From: JAWXUT01 sp044426075
GTDB lineage: Bacteria > Bacillota > Clostridia > Christensenellales > DTU072
DNA: 23,647 nucleotides
Reading direction: 5' to 3'
Assembly (NCBI GenBank): GCA_044426075.1
Contig: JAWXUT010000015.1
Span: 1 to 23,647 of the forward strand
Numbering within the stretch: the stretch's first letter is position 1; the number at the start of each line of letters is the position of its first letter. Shown piece by piece: positions 9,534-17,110 of this stretch. The translations under genes and the position numbers were made by a program. The notes under the pieces are model-generated. The model ran no database searches and was not told the origin of the DNA. It saw nothing but the letters and a program-made list of their open reading frames with translations.

Positions 9534-10346
9534 ATGGATTATAGTTCATATCGTGTTAAAAATTTAAGTAGCCCCTCAAAAGTAAAAACTGGCAGAAAAA
9601 TTGCGTCATCCAAAAGACAAAGGGCACCAAAAAAGCAAAAAAAGCGCAGCAAATGGGGTGATCTTATTGTTGTTACAATTATCCTTATGTGCTTTGCAAC
9701 AACATTTATACTTGCAGATATTTTATCTGGCGGCGGGCTAATTAGCACTATGTCTATTTTTAACAACACAAGCTATACATACTACCTTGTAACCACCCTT
9801 GAGGCAGAAAGCAAATATACAGCAATGGCTGAATCTAGCTATATTGTTTCAACGGGTGGTGCGGGAAATCTTTACAGCATTGGAGATAATTATGTTGTTG
9901 TTATTTCTGCATATTTGGATACTGATAGTGCTTATTCGGTATCCCAAAAGAACGATACTACACAAGTTTTGGCAATTGAAATAGATATTCCTAATAGTGT
10001 TATATTAGATGCAGAAACTGCAGATTATGTAGAAATTTTACACACAAGTTTGCACTCTTTTTTATATGAACTTATTGATATTACAATTGCGTTAGATGCG
10101 GGTGACATTACAAGTAGCGTAGCGTTAATGTGTTTGCAAGACACCAGAAATTCGCTGTTAACATACATTTCAGAAGTTGTAGAAAACAACTATACAACAG
10201 AGGTTTCTGCTATGATAAATGGCATCCTACAACCGCTTTACGGTGGATTAGATGCCATAATTTATGATAGTGATTATACTTATTTATCTGGTGCTATAAG
10301 ATGCGCAATTGCAACCGAACTCATAGCATTAGAAAGCATATGCTAA
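9534..10346 (+). CDS. Unrecognised single-pass membrane protein, possibly SPOR-like extracytoplasmic domain
   Basis: This 270-residue protein is not one I can name. Residues 1-41 are strongly basic (a Lys/Arg-rich cytoplasmic tail), residues about 43-63 form one membrane helix (DLIVVTIILMCFATTFILAD), and the remaining 200 residues would lie outside the membrane. Residues 81-150 contain YYLVTTLEAES, a GGAG turn, then YVVVISAYLDTDSAYSV. This layout resembles the repeated half-motifs of SPOR-type peptidoglycan-binding domains in clostridial envelope proteins, but the match is loose and is an inference. Residues 155-270 look helical. It is a real gene by length and by its clean frame, and it ends exactly where the convergent deaminase gene ends. 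There is no Shine-Dalgarno before the ATG; a TATATT box at 9523-9528 lies just upstream, so the message may be leaderless. No terminator follows. Confidence 0.72.
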   Translation: MDYSSYRVKNLSSPSKVKTGRKIASSKRQRAPKKQKKRSKWGDLIVVTIILMCFATTFILADILSGGGLISTMSIFNNTSYTYYLVTTLEAESKYTAMAESSYIVSTGGAGNLYSIGDNYVVVISAYLDTDSAYSVSQKNDTTQVLAIEIDIPNSVILDAETADYVEILHTSLHSFLYELIDITIALDAGDITSSVALMCLQDTRNSLLTYISEVVENNYTTEVSAMINGILQPLYGGLDAIIYDSDYTYLSGAIRCAIATELIALESIC

Positions 10347-10796
10347 TTAGTCTTCAAATTTAACAATCTCAAGCCCCGCTTCATCAAACATTTCCATACT
10401 GAACTCGTCTGGATAACCCTCTTTAAATATAACTTTTTTGATTCCGCTATTTATTATCATTTTTGCGCAGATACTGCAAGGTTGATGCGTGCAATAAAGT
10501 GTTGCGCCCTCAACAGAAATACCCAATTTTGCCGCTTGAATTATAGCATTTTGCTCTGCGTGTACAGCATAACATATCTCGTGACAAGTGCCGCTTGCAA
10601 TGCCCCTTTCGTTACGGATACAAACGCCCCTATCTTTACAGCTAGAAATCCCGCTTCCCGCACCGTTGTAACCCGTGGTTATTATGCGTTTATCGCGTGC
10701 AATAACGGCGCCAACTTGCCTATTTTCTTTGAAACAAGAACTCCACGTGCTTACTAAATATGCCATTTCCATAAATCGGCTATCCCATTTATTCAT
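10347..10796 (-). CDS. comEB: dCMP deaminase (ComEB-type)
   Basis: The 149-residue product belongs to the zinc-dependent deoxycytidylate deaminases, which convert dCMP to dUMP and so feed thymidylate synthesis in the cytoplasm. The zinc and catalytic motifs are intact: H79-A-E81 (HAEQNAI) with the proton-shuttling Glu81, and P106-C-S-I-C110 with the two zinc cysteines. The N-terminal WDxxFM start and the VGAVIxxDxRIxxTGYNG stretch (residues 28-45) are typical of the family, as is the length. The start is supported by a weak GGGGG Shine-Dalgarno 6 bases upstream. The gene stands alone on its strand and converges with the 9534-10346 gene without a single base between the two stop codons. A palindrome overlaps its likely promoter. 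Confidence 0.93.
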   Translation of the reverse strand: MNKWDSRFMEMAYLVSTWSSCFKENRQVGAVIARDKRIITTGYNGAGSGISSCKDRGVCIRNERGIASGTCHEICYAVHAEQNAIIQAAKLGISVEGATLYCTHQPCSICAKMIINSGIKKVIFKEGYPDEFSMEMFDEAGLEIVKFED

Positions 10797-10811
10797 TTGT
10801 AACCCCCATAT

Positions 10812-10840
10812 AATTATGATAGATATATATTATCATAATT
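10812..10840. promoter_or_regulatory. Perfect 10-bp inverted repeat over the deaminase promoter, operator candidate
   Basis: AATTATGATA (10812-10821) and TATCATAATT (10831-10840) are perfect inverted copies around a 9-base spacer. The repeat covers the putative -10 box and start site of the dCMP deaminase gene, so a repressor could act here. There is no T-run after it, which argues against a terminator. The regulator is unknown. Confidence 0.5.
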
Positions 10841-10855
10841 GATACACAAATTCAA
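10827..10855 (-). promoter_or_regulatory. Putative promoter of the dCMP deaminase gene
   Basis: On the minus strand TTGAAT (10855-10850) and TAATAT (10832-10827) are 17 bases apart. Transcription would start near 10820, about 24 nt before the ATG. The match is moderate and the region is very AT-rich, so chance resemblance is possible. Confidence 0.4.
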
Positions 10856-10947
10856 CCACTTTATATAAATTTATATATTGATTATAAATAAAATATTAAG
10901 GGCGATAATTATATTTTCAAATTTATTAAAAAAAACTCTTACAACAC

Positions 10948-10976
10948 TTGATTATAGGCTTGCTGTGTGCTATAAT
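10948..10976 (+). promoter_or_regulatory. groES-groEL promoter
   Basis: TTGATT (10948-10953) and a perfect TATAAT (10971-10976) are separated by 17 bases. The start site would fall around 10983, at the left edge of the CIRCE operator, as is usual for HrcA-controlled chaperone operons. Confidence 0.8.
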
Positions 10977-10984
10977 AGCAAATG

Positions 10985-11011
10985 TTAGCAGTCTTATGTG
11001 TAGAGTGCTAA
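10985..11011 (+). promoter_or_regulatory. CIRCE operator (HrcA binding site)
   Basis: TTAGCAGTC, nine bases, then GAGTGCTAA. This matches the CIRCE consensus TTAGCACTC-N9-GAGTGCTAA except for one base in the left arm (G at 10991 instead of C). CIRCE is bound by the heat-shock repressor HrcA, whose gene is not in the window. Its place at the transcription start of groES supports heat-inducible repression. Confidence 0.93.
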
Positions 11012-11045
11012 CGATTGACAGTAAATTATTGGAGGTATATATAAT

Positions 11046-11333
11046 ATGGAACTTAAACCACTTTTTGACAGAGTAATAGTGGAGCACCTTGAGTCCAAAG
11101 AGACAACTGCTAGCGGAATATTTTTGCCCGTTGCAGCACAAGAAAAGTCACAACTAGCAATAATAGTTGCAGCTGGACCTGGTGGTCTTGTAGACGGAAA
11201 TGAGGTTAAAATGGTTGTTTCTGTTGGTGATAAGGTACTATACAGCAAATATTCTGGCAGTGACTTTAACATTGACGGCAAACACTATGTAATTATAAGA
11301 CAAAGCGACATTCTTGCTATTGCAGCAGAATAA
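11046..11333 (+). CDS. groES: Co-chaperonin GroES (Hsp10)
   Basis: The 95-residue product has normal GroES length. It forms the seven-subunit lid that caps the GroEL ring during ATP-driven protein folding in the cytoplasm. The N-terminal KPLFDRVIVE strand, the mobile loop near residues 17-33 (TTASGIFLP contacts GroEL) and the C-terminal YVIIRQSDILAI strand are all recognisable. GGAGGT lies 9 bases before the ATG. It is the first gene of the CIRCE-controlled operon, followed by groEL after 14 bases. Confidence 0.97.
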   Translation: MELKPLFDRVIVEHLESKETTASGIFLPVAAQEKSQLAIIVAAGPGGLVDGNEVKMVVSVGDKVLYSKYSGSDFNIDGKHYVIIRQSDILAIAAE

Positions 11334-11347
11334 TTAGGAGGCAGATT

Positions 11348-12979
11348 ATGGCAAAACAATTTAAATATGGTGAAGATGCGCGCAAAGCATTAGAAGCGGG
11401 CGTAAATGCGCTAGCAAACACAGTAAAGCTTACACTTGGCCCAAAAGGCAGAAACGTAGTGCTTGATAAAAAATACGGTAGCCCTCTTATCACAAATGAC
11501 GGTGTTACTATTGCAAAAGAGATTGAACTACCAGATCCATTTGAAAATATGGGTGCTCAACTTGTAAAGCAAGTTTCAATTAAGACAAATGACGTTGCAG
11601 GTGACGGCACAACAACCGCTTCAGTACTAGCACAAGCTATTATTCGTGAAGGTTTAAAGAATGTGGCAGCTGGTGCAAACCCAATGCTATTGCGTCGTGG
11701 TATTTTAGATACAACAGCTATTGTTGCAGAAGAATTAAAGGCAATTAGCCTACCAGTTACAGACAAACAAAGCATAGCATCTGTTGCAAGCATATCTGCT
11801 GGTGACGAGAGAATTGGCGCAATGATAGCCGACGCTATGGAAAAAGTTGGTAAAGACGGCGTTATAACCGTAAATGAAGGCAAATCAATGACAACTGAGC
11901 TAAACGTTGTAGACGGAATGCAGTTTGATAGAGGATATTTGAGTAGCTATATGGCAACTAATGCTAAACTTGAAGCCGAAATGGACAACGCTTATATTCT
12001 AATTACCGATAAAAAAATCAACACAAATCAAGATATCTTGCCAATAGTTGATCAAATCTACAAAGGCGGACACAAATTAGTTATAATAGCAGAAGATGTT
12101 GAAGCAGAACCACTAACAACACTTGTATTAAACAAGTTAAAAGGAATTTTGAACTGCGTTGCAATTAAAGCTCCTGGTTTTGGCGACAGAAGAAAAGCAA
12201 TGTTGCAAGACATAGCTGTTTTAACTGGCGGACAAGTAATTTCATCAGAAATCGGCTTAGAACTTAAAGATGTAACTCTTGCACAACTTGGCAGAGCTCG
12301 TATGGTTAAAGTTGATAAAGAAAACACAACTATCGTAGGCGGTGCGGGCGATCCAGAAGCAATTAAAGGCAGAATCGCAAGCATTCGTCAAGCAATGGAA
12401 GTTTCACAAAGCGACTACGACAAAGAAAAACTACAAGAGCGCCTAGCAAAACTAGCTGGCGGTGTTGCTGTTATCAATATCGGTGCTGCTACTGAAGTTG
12501 AAATGAAAGAAATCAAACTTCGTATGGAAGACGCATTGGCAGCTACACGCGCAGCTGTTGAAGAAGGTATGGTTGCTGGTGGCGGAATCGCTCTTATCAG
12601 CATTAGCGCAAAAGTTAAAGAAGCAATTGCTGACTTAACTGGCGATATTGCAACTGGTGCAAAAATCGTACTTAAAGCACTTGAAGCACCTCTTCGCCAA
12701 ATCGCAGAAAACTGTGGTGTTGACGGCGGTGTTGTTGTAAACAACATTCAACAAAGTGAATCTTCAACTTACGGCTACAACGCACTAAAAGATACTTACT
12801 GTGATGTTATTGCAGAAGGCATTATCGATCCAACTAAGGTTACACGTAGTGCTATACAAAACGCAGCAAGCGTTGCAGCAACTCTACTTACAACTGAATC
12901 TTTAGTTGCAGATATCCCAGAGCCAACCCCTCCAATGGGCGCTGAAGGCGGAATGCCTGGTATGGGTCAAATGTACTAA
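11348..12979 (+). CDS. groEL: Chaperonin GroEL (Hsp60)
   Basis: The 543-residue product is a full-length group I chaperonin. It forms the double-ring folding chamber that works with GroES. The ATP-site motifs are present: TLGPKGRNVVLDK near residues 29-41 and VAGDGTTTASVLA near 83-95. The conserved Asp needed for ATP hydrolysis is kept in RMEDALAATRAAVEEG. The protein ends in a short Gly-Met-rich tail (GGMPGMGQMY), as is usual for GroEL. AGGAGG sits 6 bases before the ATG. It is co-transcribed with groES and followed by a strong intrinsic terminator. The sequence shows nothing abnormal. Confidence 0.98.
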   Translation: MAKQFKYGEDARKALEAGVNALANTVKLTLGPKGRNVVLDKKYGSPLITNDGVTIAKEIELPDPFENMGAQLVKQVSIKTNDVAGDGTTTASVLAQAIIREGLKNVAAGANPMLLRRGILDTTAIVAEELKAISLPVTDKQSIASVASISAGDERIGAMIADAMEKVGKDGVITVNEGKSMTTELNVVDGMQFDRGYLSSYMATNAKLEAEMDNAYILITDKKINTNQDILPIVDQIYKGGHKLVIIAEDVEAEPLTTLVLNKLKGILNCVAIKAPGFGDRRKAMLQDIAVLTGGQVISSEIGLELKDVTLAQLGRARMVKVDKENTTIVGGAGDPEAIKGRIASIRQAMEVSQSDYDKEKLQERLAKLAGGVAVINIGAATEVEMKEIKLRMEDALAATRAAVEEGMVAGGGIALISISAKVKEAIADLTGDIATGAKIVLKALEAPLRQIAENCGVDGGVVVNNIQQSESSTYGYNALKDTYCDVIAEGIIDPTKVTRSAIQNAASVAATLLTTESLVADIPEPTPPMGAEGGMPGMGQMY

Positions 12980-12997
12980 AATATCCCCAAAATATTT

Positions 12998-13022
12998 AAG
13001 GAGGCTCACGCCTCCTTTTTTA
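12998..13022 (+). terminator. Intrinsic terminator of groES-groEL
   Basis: AAGGAGGC (12998-13005), a four-base loop TCAC, and GCCTCCTT (13010-13017) form a perfect 8-bp stem followed by a T-run, 18 bases after the groEL stop codon. Confidence 0.93.
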
Positions 13023-13080
13023 ATACTATTCGCTATTTTATGTAGCTATAGCTACTAAATACACCAATATTTATTCCAAT

Positions 13081-13108
13081 AAAAAAGAGCCATATTCGAC
13101 TCTTTTTT
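13081..13108 (-). terminator. Intrinsic terminator of the topoisomerase-to-aminotransferase operon
   Basis: On the minus strand AAAAAAGAGTC, the loop GAATAT and GGCTCTTTTTT pair into an 11-bp stem with one G-U pair and a T-rich 3' side. It lies about 18 bases after the aminotransferase stop codon. The A/T flanks are symmetric, so it may also stop readthrough from groEL, but two inner pairs are better on the minus strand. Confidence 0.82.
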
Positions 13109-13125
13109 TATTTGTTTTGTTTTGA

Positions 13126-14379
13126 TTACATTGATTTTTTAAGTGCGCAAATCTTTGCTGCACAGCAGTAAACTTTCATTGCAAGTTCCAACTCTTCAAT
13201 TGGTGGAAGTGTTGGTGCAATTCTAACGTTGCTGTCTTTTGGGTCAATGCTATATGGGAATGTGCTGCCCGCTGGGGTAAATATAACACCCGCATCTTTA
13301 ACCATTTTAATTGTTTCTAGTGCGGTGCCCTCTGGCAAATCACAGCTGATAAAGTATCCGCCTTTTGGATTGAACCAAGTTGCAATGCCTGTTAGTTCAG
13401 CAGTTAGAATTTCAATAACCTTTGCAAACTTAGGTGCAATGATTTTTTCGTGTTTATCCATATGTGCTTGCAAACCGTCTGCATTTTTGAAGAATAGGTA
13501 ATGCGCATATTGATTGATTTTATCTGGCCCAATTGTTTGGTCAAACATACGCTTTCTTGCGTCAGCCATATTGCCTACGCTGCCAGAAATAAACGCAACA
13601 CCCGAACCTGGGAAGGTAACTTTTGAGGTTGAACCAAACATATATACAATATCTTCGTTGTGGGCTTTTTTAGCTTCTGCCAAAATATCAAGCAACTTAT
13701 CTTTATTGCCAGTTAGGCTATGTATCATATATGCGTTGTCCCAATAAATTCTGAAATCTTTTGCAGCTGGCTTCATTGATGCTAGCTTTTTAACTGTTTC
13801 ATCTGAATAGGTAATGCCTTGTGGGTTGCTGTATTTTGGCACACACCACATACCTTTTACGCTTGGGTCTTTAATTAGCTCGCTAACAGCATCCATATCT
13901 GGGCCTTCATCTGTCATCGCAATTGAAATAAGTTCGATGCCAAACGCTTCAGTTGCACCAAAATGCCTATCGTATCCAGGAACTGGGCATATCCATTTGA
14001 TTTTGCCTTGCTTGTTGAATGGCTCGCCACCCATTATGCCAAATTGCATTGATCTTTGGATGCTATCGTACATCAAATTCAAACTACTGTTGCCCGCAAC
14101 AATAATTTCTTCTGCTGTTAAATCCAATAGATCCATAAAGATGCCTTTTAGCTCTTTTATTCCGTCAAGTATACCATAGTTACGATAATCCATTGCGCCT
14201 TTTATTGTTGACTTAGATGTCAAAATATCTAGCAATGGCATTGAAATATCCAATTGCTCACTACAAGGTTTGCCTCTGGACATATCTAAGCTCAAATTCA
14301 TAGCTTTGTATGACTCATACTTTGCTTGCTCTGCGACTAATAGTTCGCTCTTTTCAGTAGTTGTTAAATTGTCAAACAT
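13126..14379 (-). CDS. PLP-dependent class I aminotransferase, aspartate aminotransferase Ic / MocR-type
   Basis: The 417-residue product is a fold-type I PLP enzyme of the group often annotated as Aminotran_MocR, with members shown to be aspartate aminotransferases (subgroup Ic). It lacks the DNA-binding domain of true MocR regulators. Visible motifs are the SRGKP start near residues 34-38, GNSSL (96-100) for the phosphate site, NPQG (185-188), YWDNAY (212-217) with the PLP-ring Asp214, and FGSTSKVTFPGSG (248-260), where Lys253 should form the Schiff base. It probably moves the amino group between aspartate and 2-oxoglutarate, though the substrate is inferred from the family. An AGGAG site lies 8 bases before the ATG and the gene begins 22 bases after der, so it is the last gene of the operon. 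Confidence 0.88.
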   Translation of the reverse strand: MFDNLTTTEKSELLVAEQAKYESYKAMNLSLDMSRGKPCSEQLDISMPLLDILTSKSTIKGAMDYRNYGILDGIKELKGIFMDLLDLTAEEIIVAGNSSLNLMYDSIQRSMQFGIMGGEPFNKQGKIKWICPVPGYDRHFGATEAFGIELISIAMTDEGPDMDAVSELIKDPSVKGMWCVPKYSNPQGITYSDETVKKLASMKPAAKDFRIYWDNAYMIHSLTGNKDKLLDILAEAKKAHNEDIVYMFGSTSKVTFPGSGVAFISGSVGNMADARKRMFDQTIGPDKINQYAHYLFFKNADGLQAHMDKHEKIIAPKFAKVIEILTAELTGIATWFNPKGGYFISCDLPEGTALETIKMVKDAGVIFTPAGSTFPYSIDPKDSNVRIAPTLPPIEELELAMKVYCCAAKICALKKSM

Positions 14380-14401
14380 ATCTAATCTCCTTATTTGGAA
14401 T

Positions 14402-15733
14402 TTATTTTTTTATACCTTTATCGTCATTTGCTCTCAATACGATTCTTATTGGTGTACCTGAAAAATCAAATGCTTTTCTTATCTGATTTTCTAAATATCT
14501 CTTATATGAAAAGTGCATTATTGTTGGATCATTAACAAACAACAAAAATGTTGGAGGGCAGGCGTTTGGTTCTGTTGCATACATAATTTTCAACTTCTTG
14601 CCATATTTGTTTGGTGGCTCATTTACTGCGATTGCGTCCCCAATTACATCGTTTAGGGTACCCGTTGTTACCCTTCTGCAATTGTTAGCGTATACTTCAT
14701 TAACTGCTTCTAGCACATTTGGCAACCTCTTTCCGGTTAGTGCGCTTATAAATACTGGTTTAAAGTAATCCATAAATTTAAGCTCTTCTTTAAGTGTTGC
14801 AATGTGGTTGTTTATTGTATAAGTATCTTTTTCTACCGCATCCCATTTGTTCATACATATAACAGATGGTCTGCCCGCTTCGTGCGCCATACCGCAAATT
14901 CTGATATCTTGTTCACTAATTGACATAGTTGAATCAACTACAACAACTACAACATCGGCCTTTTTAATGGCGGAAATTGCACGGATAACGCTGTAATATT
15001 CTACATCTTCATCAACCTTGCTTTTACGCCTAATTCCCGCGGTGTCTATTATCTTATACTTTCTGTCACCAACAGAAAATGGGGTGTCTATTGCGTCACG
15101 CGTTGTACCCGCAATGTCACTCACTATTACTCTATCATAACCCAAAATCTTATTTACAAGTGAGCTCTTGCCCGCATTTGGTTTTCCAACAACAGCAATG
15201 CTAATAACATCATTATCTTCAATATATTCGCCTTTATCATCAAAATTACTGCAAACTTCATCCAACAAGTCACCAAAGCCCAAACTGTGCTCTGCTGAAA
15301 TTGGGAATGGTTCGCCTAAATTCAACTCATAAAAGTCGTAAATTGCCGTACTATCACTGTTATCTAACTTGTTAACAGCAAGCACAACTGGTTTTTTTGA
15401 CTTGCGCAAAAAGTGCGCTACATCATAGTCATCACCCATTAATCCATACTTTCCGTCCACAAAAAATACAATTACATCTGCTGTTTCAACTGCAATTTCT
15501 ACTTGTGTTCTGATATGCTTCCACATTGTGTCTTCGCTTTTAAGCTCTATTCCACCCGTGTCAATTAATGTGAAGTTATGCCCACACCACTCGGTTTCTG
15601 CATATATTCTATCTCTTGTTACTCCTGGCATATTGTTAACAATACTTATGCGTCTGCCCGCCATTTTGTTAAAAAATGTTGACTTGCCCACATTAGGTCT
15701 GCCTACAATTGCCACTATTGGATTGCGATCCAT
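14402..15733 (-). CDS. der: Ribosome-assembly GTPase Der (EngA)
   Basis: The 443-residue product has the tandem double-GTPase plan unique to Der, needed for maturation of the 50S ribosomal subunit. The first G domain has GRPNVGKS (11-18), DTGG (58-61) and NKLD (121-124). The second has GKPNAGKS (183-190), DTAG (230-233) and NKWD (295-298). A KH-like domain follows from about residue 350, with the typical PPTFLLFVNDP and HFSYKRYLEN stretches and the GTPIRI end. Length is normal. AAAGGAG lies just before the ATG. It lies 51 bases after the DUF512 gene, a pairing that is common in clostridia. Confidence 0.97.
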   Translation of the reverse strand: MDRNPIVAIVGRPNVGKSTFFNKMAGRRISIVNNMPGVTRDRIYAETEWCGHNFTLIDTGGIELKSEDTMWKHIRTQVEIAVETADVIVFFVDGKYGLMGDDYDVAHFLRKSKKPVVLAVNKLDNSDSTAIYDFYELNLGEPFPISAEHSLGFGDLLDEVCSNFDDKGEYIEDNDVISIAVVGKPNAGKSSLVNKILGYDRVIVSDIAGTTRDAIDTPFSVGDRKYKIIDTAGIRRKSKVDEDVEYYSVIRAISAIKKADVVVVVVDSTMSISEQDIRICGMAHEAGRPSVICMNKWDAVEKDTYTINNHIATLKEELKFMDYFKPVFISALTGKRLPNVLEAVNEVYANNCRRVTTGTLNDVIGDAIAVNEPPNKYGKKLKIMYATEPNACPPTFLLFVNDPTIMHFSYKRYLENQIRKAFDFSGTPIRIVLRANDDKGIKK

Positions 15734-15784
15734 TTTATCTCCTTTACTCGCACAGATTGTGCCTCATTTATTTTATAACATCAC

Positions 15785-17080
15785 CTATTCAAATGCTATG
15801 GTGTCAACAAAACACATTCCGTCAACTTCTGTTACTAGTATTTTATGATTAAGTGCCTTTTCTACTGCACTTAATGGCTGATTATCTAAGAATACTTCTT
15901 CAAACTCCCTCAACATTACAGAAGGAATCATAACTAAATCGATATCCGTCAAATTAATCCCTGCCATTTGCTTAATTATGTCGCCCGCAGTCACCAAGCC
16001 CGAAACCGTTACAGTATGCCCAAAAAAGTCGTTTTTTATCACATAAATATCAACTTTAACCTTGCGCCACTTCTCTTGTATAAGCTCTGTCGCCTTGCGC
16101 ATTGTTGACTCTCCCGACACGCCCGTTATAATAGCTACGCGCTTTTTAACTTTAGTTGGAGCGTCTTGCAACGCATATTCAACCTCATCTAAAAACTTTG
16201 CTATTAAGCCAACGCCGTTTTCTATCTGTTCAAACTCGCCATAATACTCCGCTTTTGGAGTGGATATATCTGCAATTTGATACATTTCATCCGAACAATA
16301 TGCAAAATATGGTCTTTTATTATAATATTCTTCTACTATAGCAATAGCATCGCGCGCTTGTTGTTTTGTGAGCGGTTCTATAGGGGTTAATCCCTCTCGG
16401 TGCCCCGTTAGTCCTACTGGAACAACCGCCATTGTTAGCGCATTTTCACCAAGTGCCATAACATCTTCTAATGACTTACGCAAAACTTTTCCGTCATTTA
16501 CACCACCAACCAAAACTATCTGTGTGTGAAGCTTAATGCCGTTTTCTGTAAATTTCTTTAATAAAGCCATTTGATCAACAACTTTCTTTGTGCCTAACAA
16601 ATAAGTTCTAACCTCGTCATCTGTTGCGTGAACAGATATATATAATGGCGATAATTTGTATTCTATTATCCTATCAATGTCTGCTTGCTTTAGATTGGTG
16701 CACGTAATATAGCTTCCACAAGTAAAAGACAATCTATAATCATCATCTTTTACATACAAGCTTTTTCGCATCCCTTTAGGTAGTTGCGCCACAAAACAGA
16801 ACTTACAGTTGTTTGCACAGCGCCTTGGTTCATTTATCTCTATGCTCTCGTCAAGCTCAAGCCCTAAGGTATCAAAAGCGTCGCTTTTCTTTATGACAAC
16901 ATCCCTCAACTCTCCGTTGCGGTTTGCTATCGTCAAGGTGCATTTGTTTTGCCCTTCGGCATACACGTAATCCAACACATCAACTATTGGCTTGCCATTG
17001 ATTGCCACCAAATCTTCGCCTTTTTTGATGCGCGCTTTATAGGCTACGCCATATGCTTCTACTTTTAAAATCTTTGCCAT
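15785..17080 (-). CDS. DUF512 family radical-SAM protein with N-terminal PDZ-like domain
   Basis: The 431-residue product matches the conserved but functionally undefined DUF512 (TIGR03279-type) family. Residues 1-65 form a PDZ-like domain (GEDLVAINGKPIVDV). A radical-SAM core follows with the iron-sulfur cysteines C88, C92 and C95 in CANNCKFCFV, then a family-typical PKGMRKSLYVKDDDYRLSF stretch. The C-terminal part holds the FFGHTVTVSGLVTAGD element that marks the DUF512 region. All three cluster cysteines are intact, so an active radical enzyme is expected, but the substrate is unknown. It sits 30 bases after topoisomerase subunit A and 51 bases before der. Its Shine-Dalgarno is weak (only GAG), so translation may depend on the upstream gene. 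Confidence 0.93.
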   Translation of the reverse strand: MAKILKVEAYGVAYKARIKKGEDLVAINGKPIVDVLDYVYAEGQNKCTLTIANRNGELRDVVIKKSDAFDTLGLELDESIEINEPRRCANNCKFCFVAQLPKGMRKSLYVKDDDYRLSFTCGSYITCTNLKQADIDRIIEYKLSPLYISVHATDDEVRTYLLGTKKVVDQMALLKKFTENGIKLHTQIVLVGGVNDGKVLRKSLEDVMALGENALTMAVVPVGLTGHREGLTPIEPLTKQQARDAIAIVEEYYNKRPYFAYCSDEMYQIADISTPKAEYYGEFEQIENGVGLIAKFLDEVEYALQDAPTKVKKRVAIITGVSGESTMRKATELIQEKWRKVKVDIYVIKNDFFGHTVTVSGLVTAGDIIKQMAGINLTDIDLVMIPSVMLREFEEVFLDNQPLSAVEKALNHKILVTEVDGMCFVDTIAFE

Positions 17081-17110
17081 AACTCTATTATGAAGATTTT
17101 TTTAAAATTG

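Noticed and set aside
11015..11045. TTGACA and TATAAT just before groES
   Set aside because: The spacing is 19 bases and the -10 box overlaps the region between Shine-Dalgarno and ATG, so a transcript from here would lack the ribosome site.
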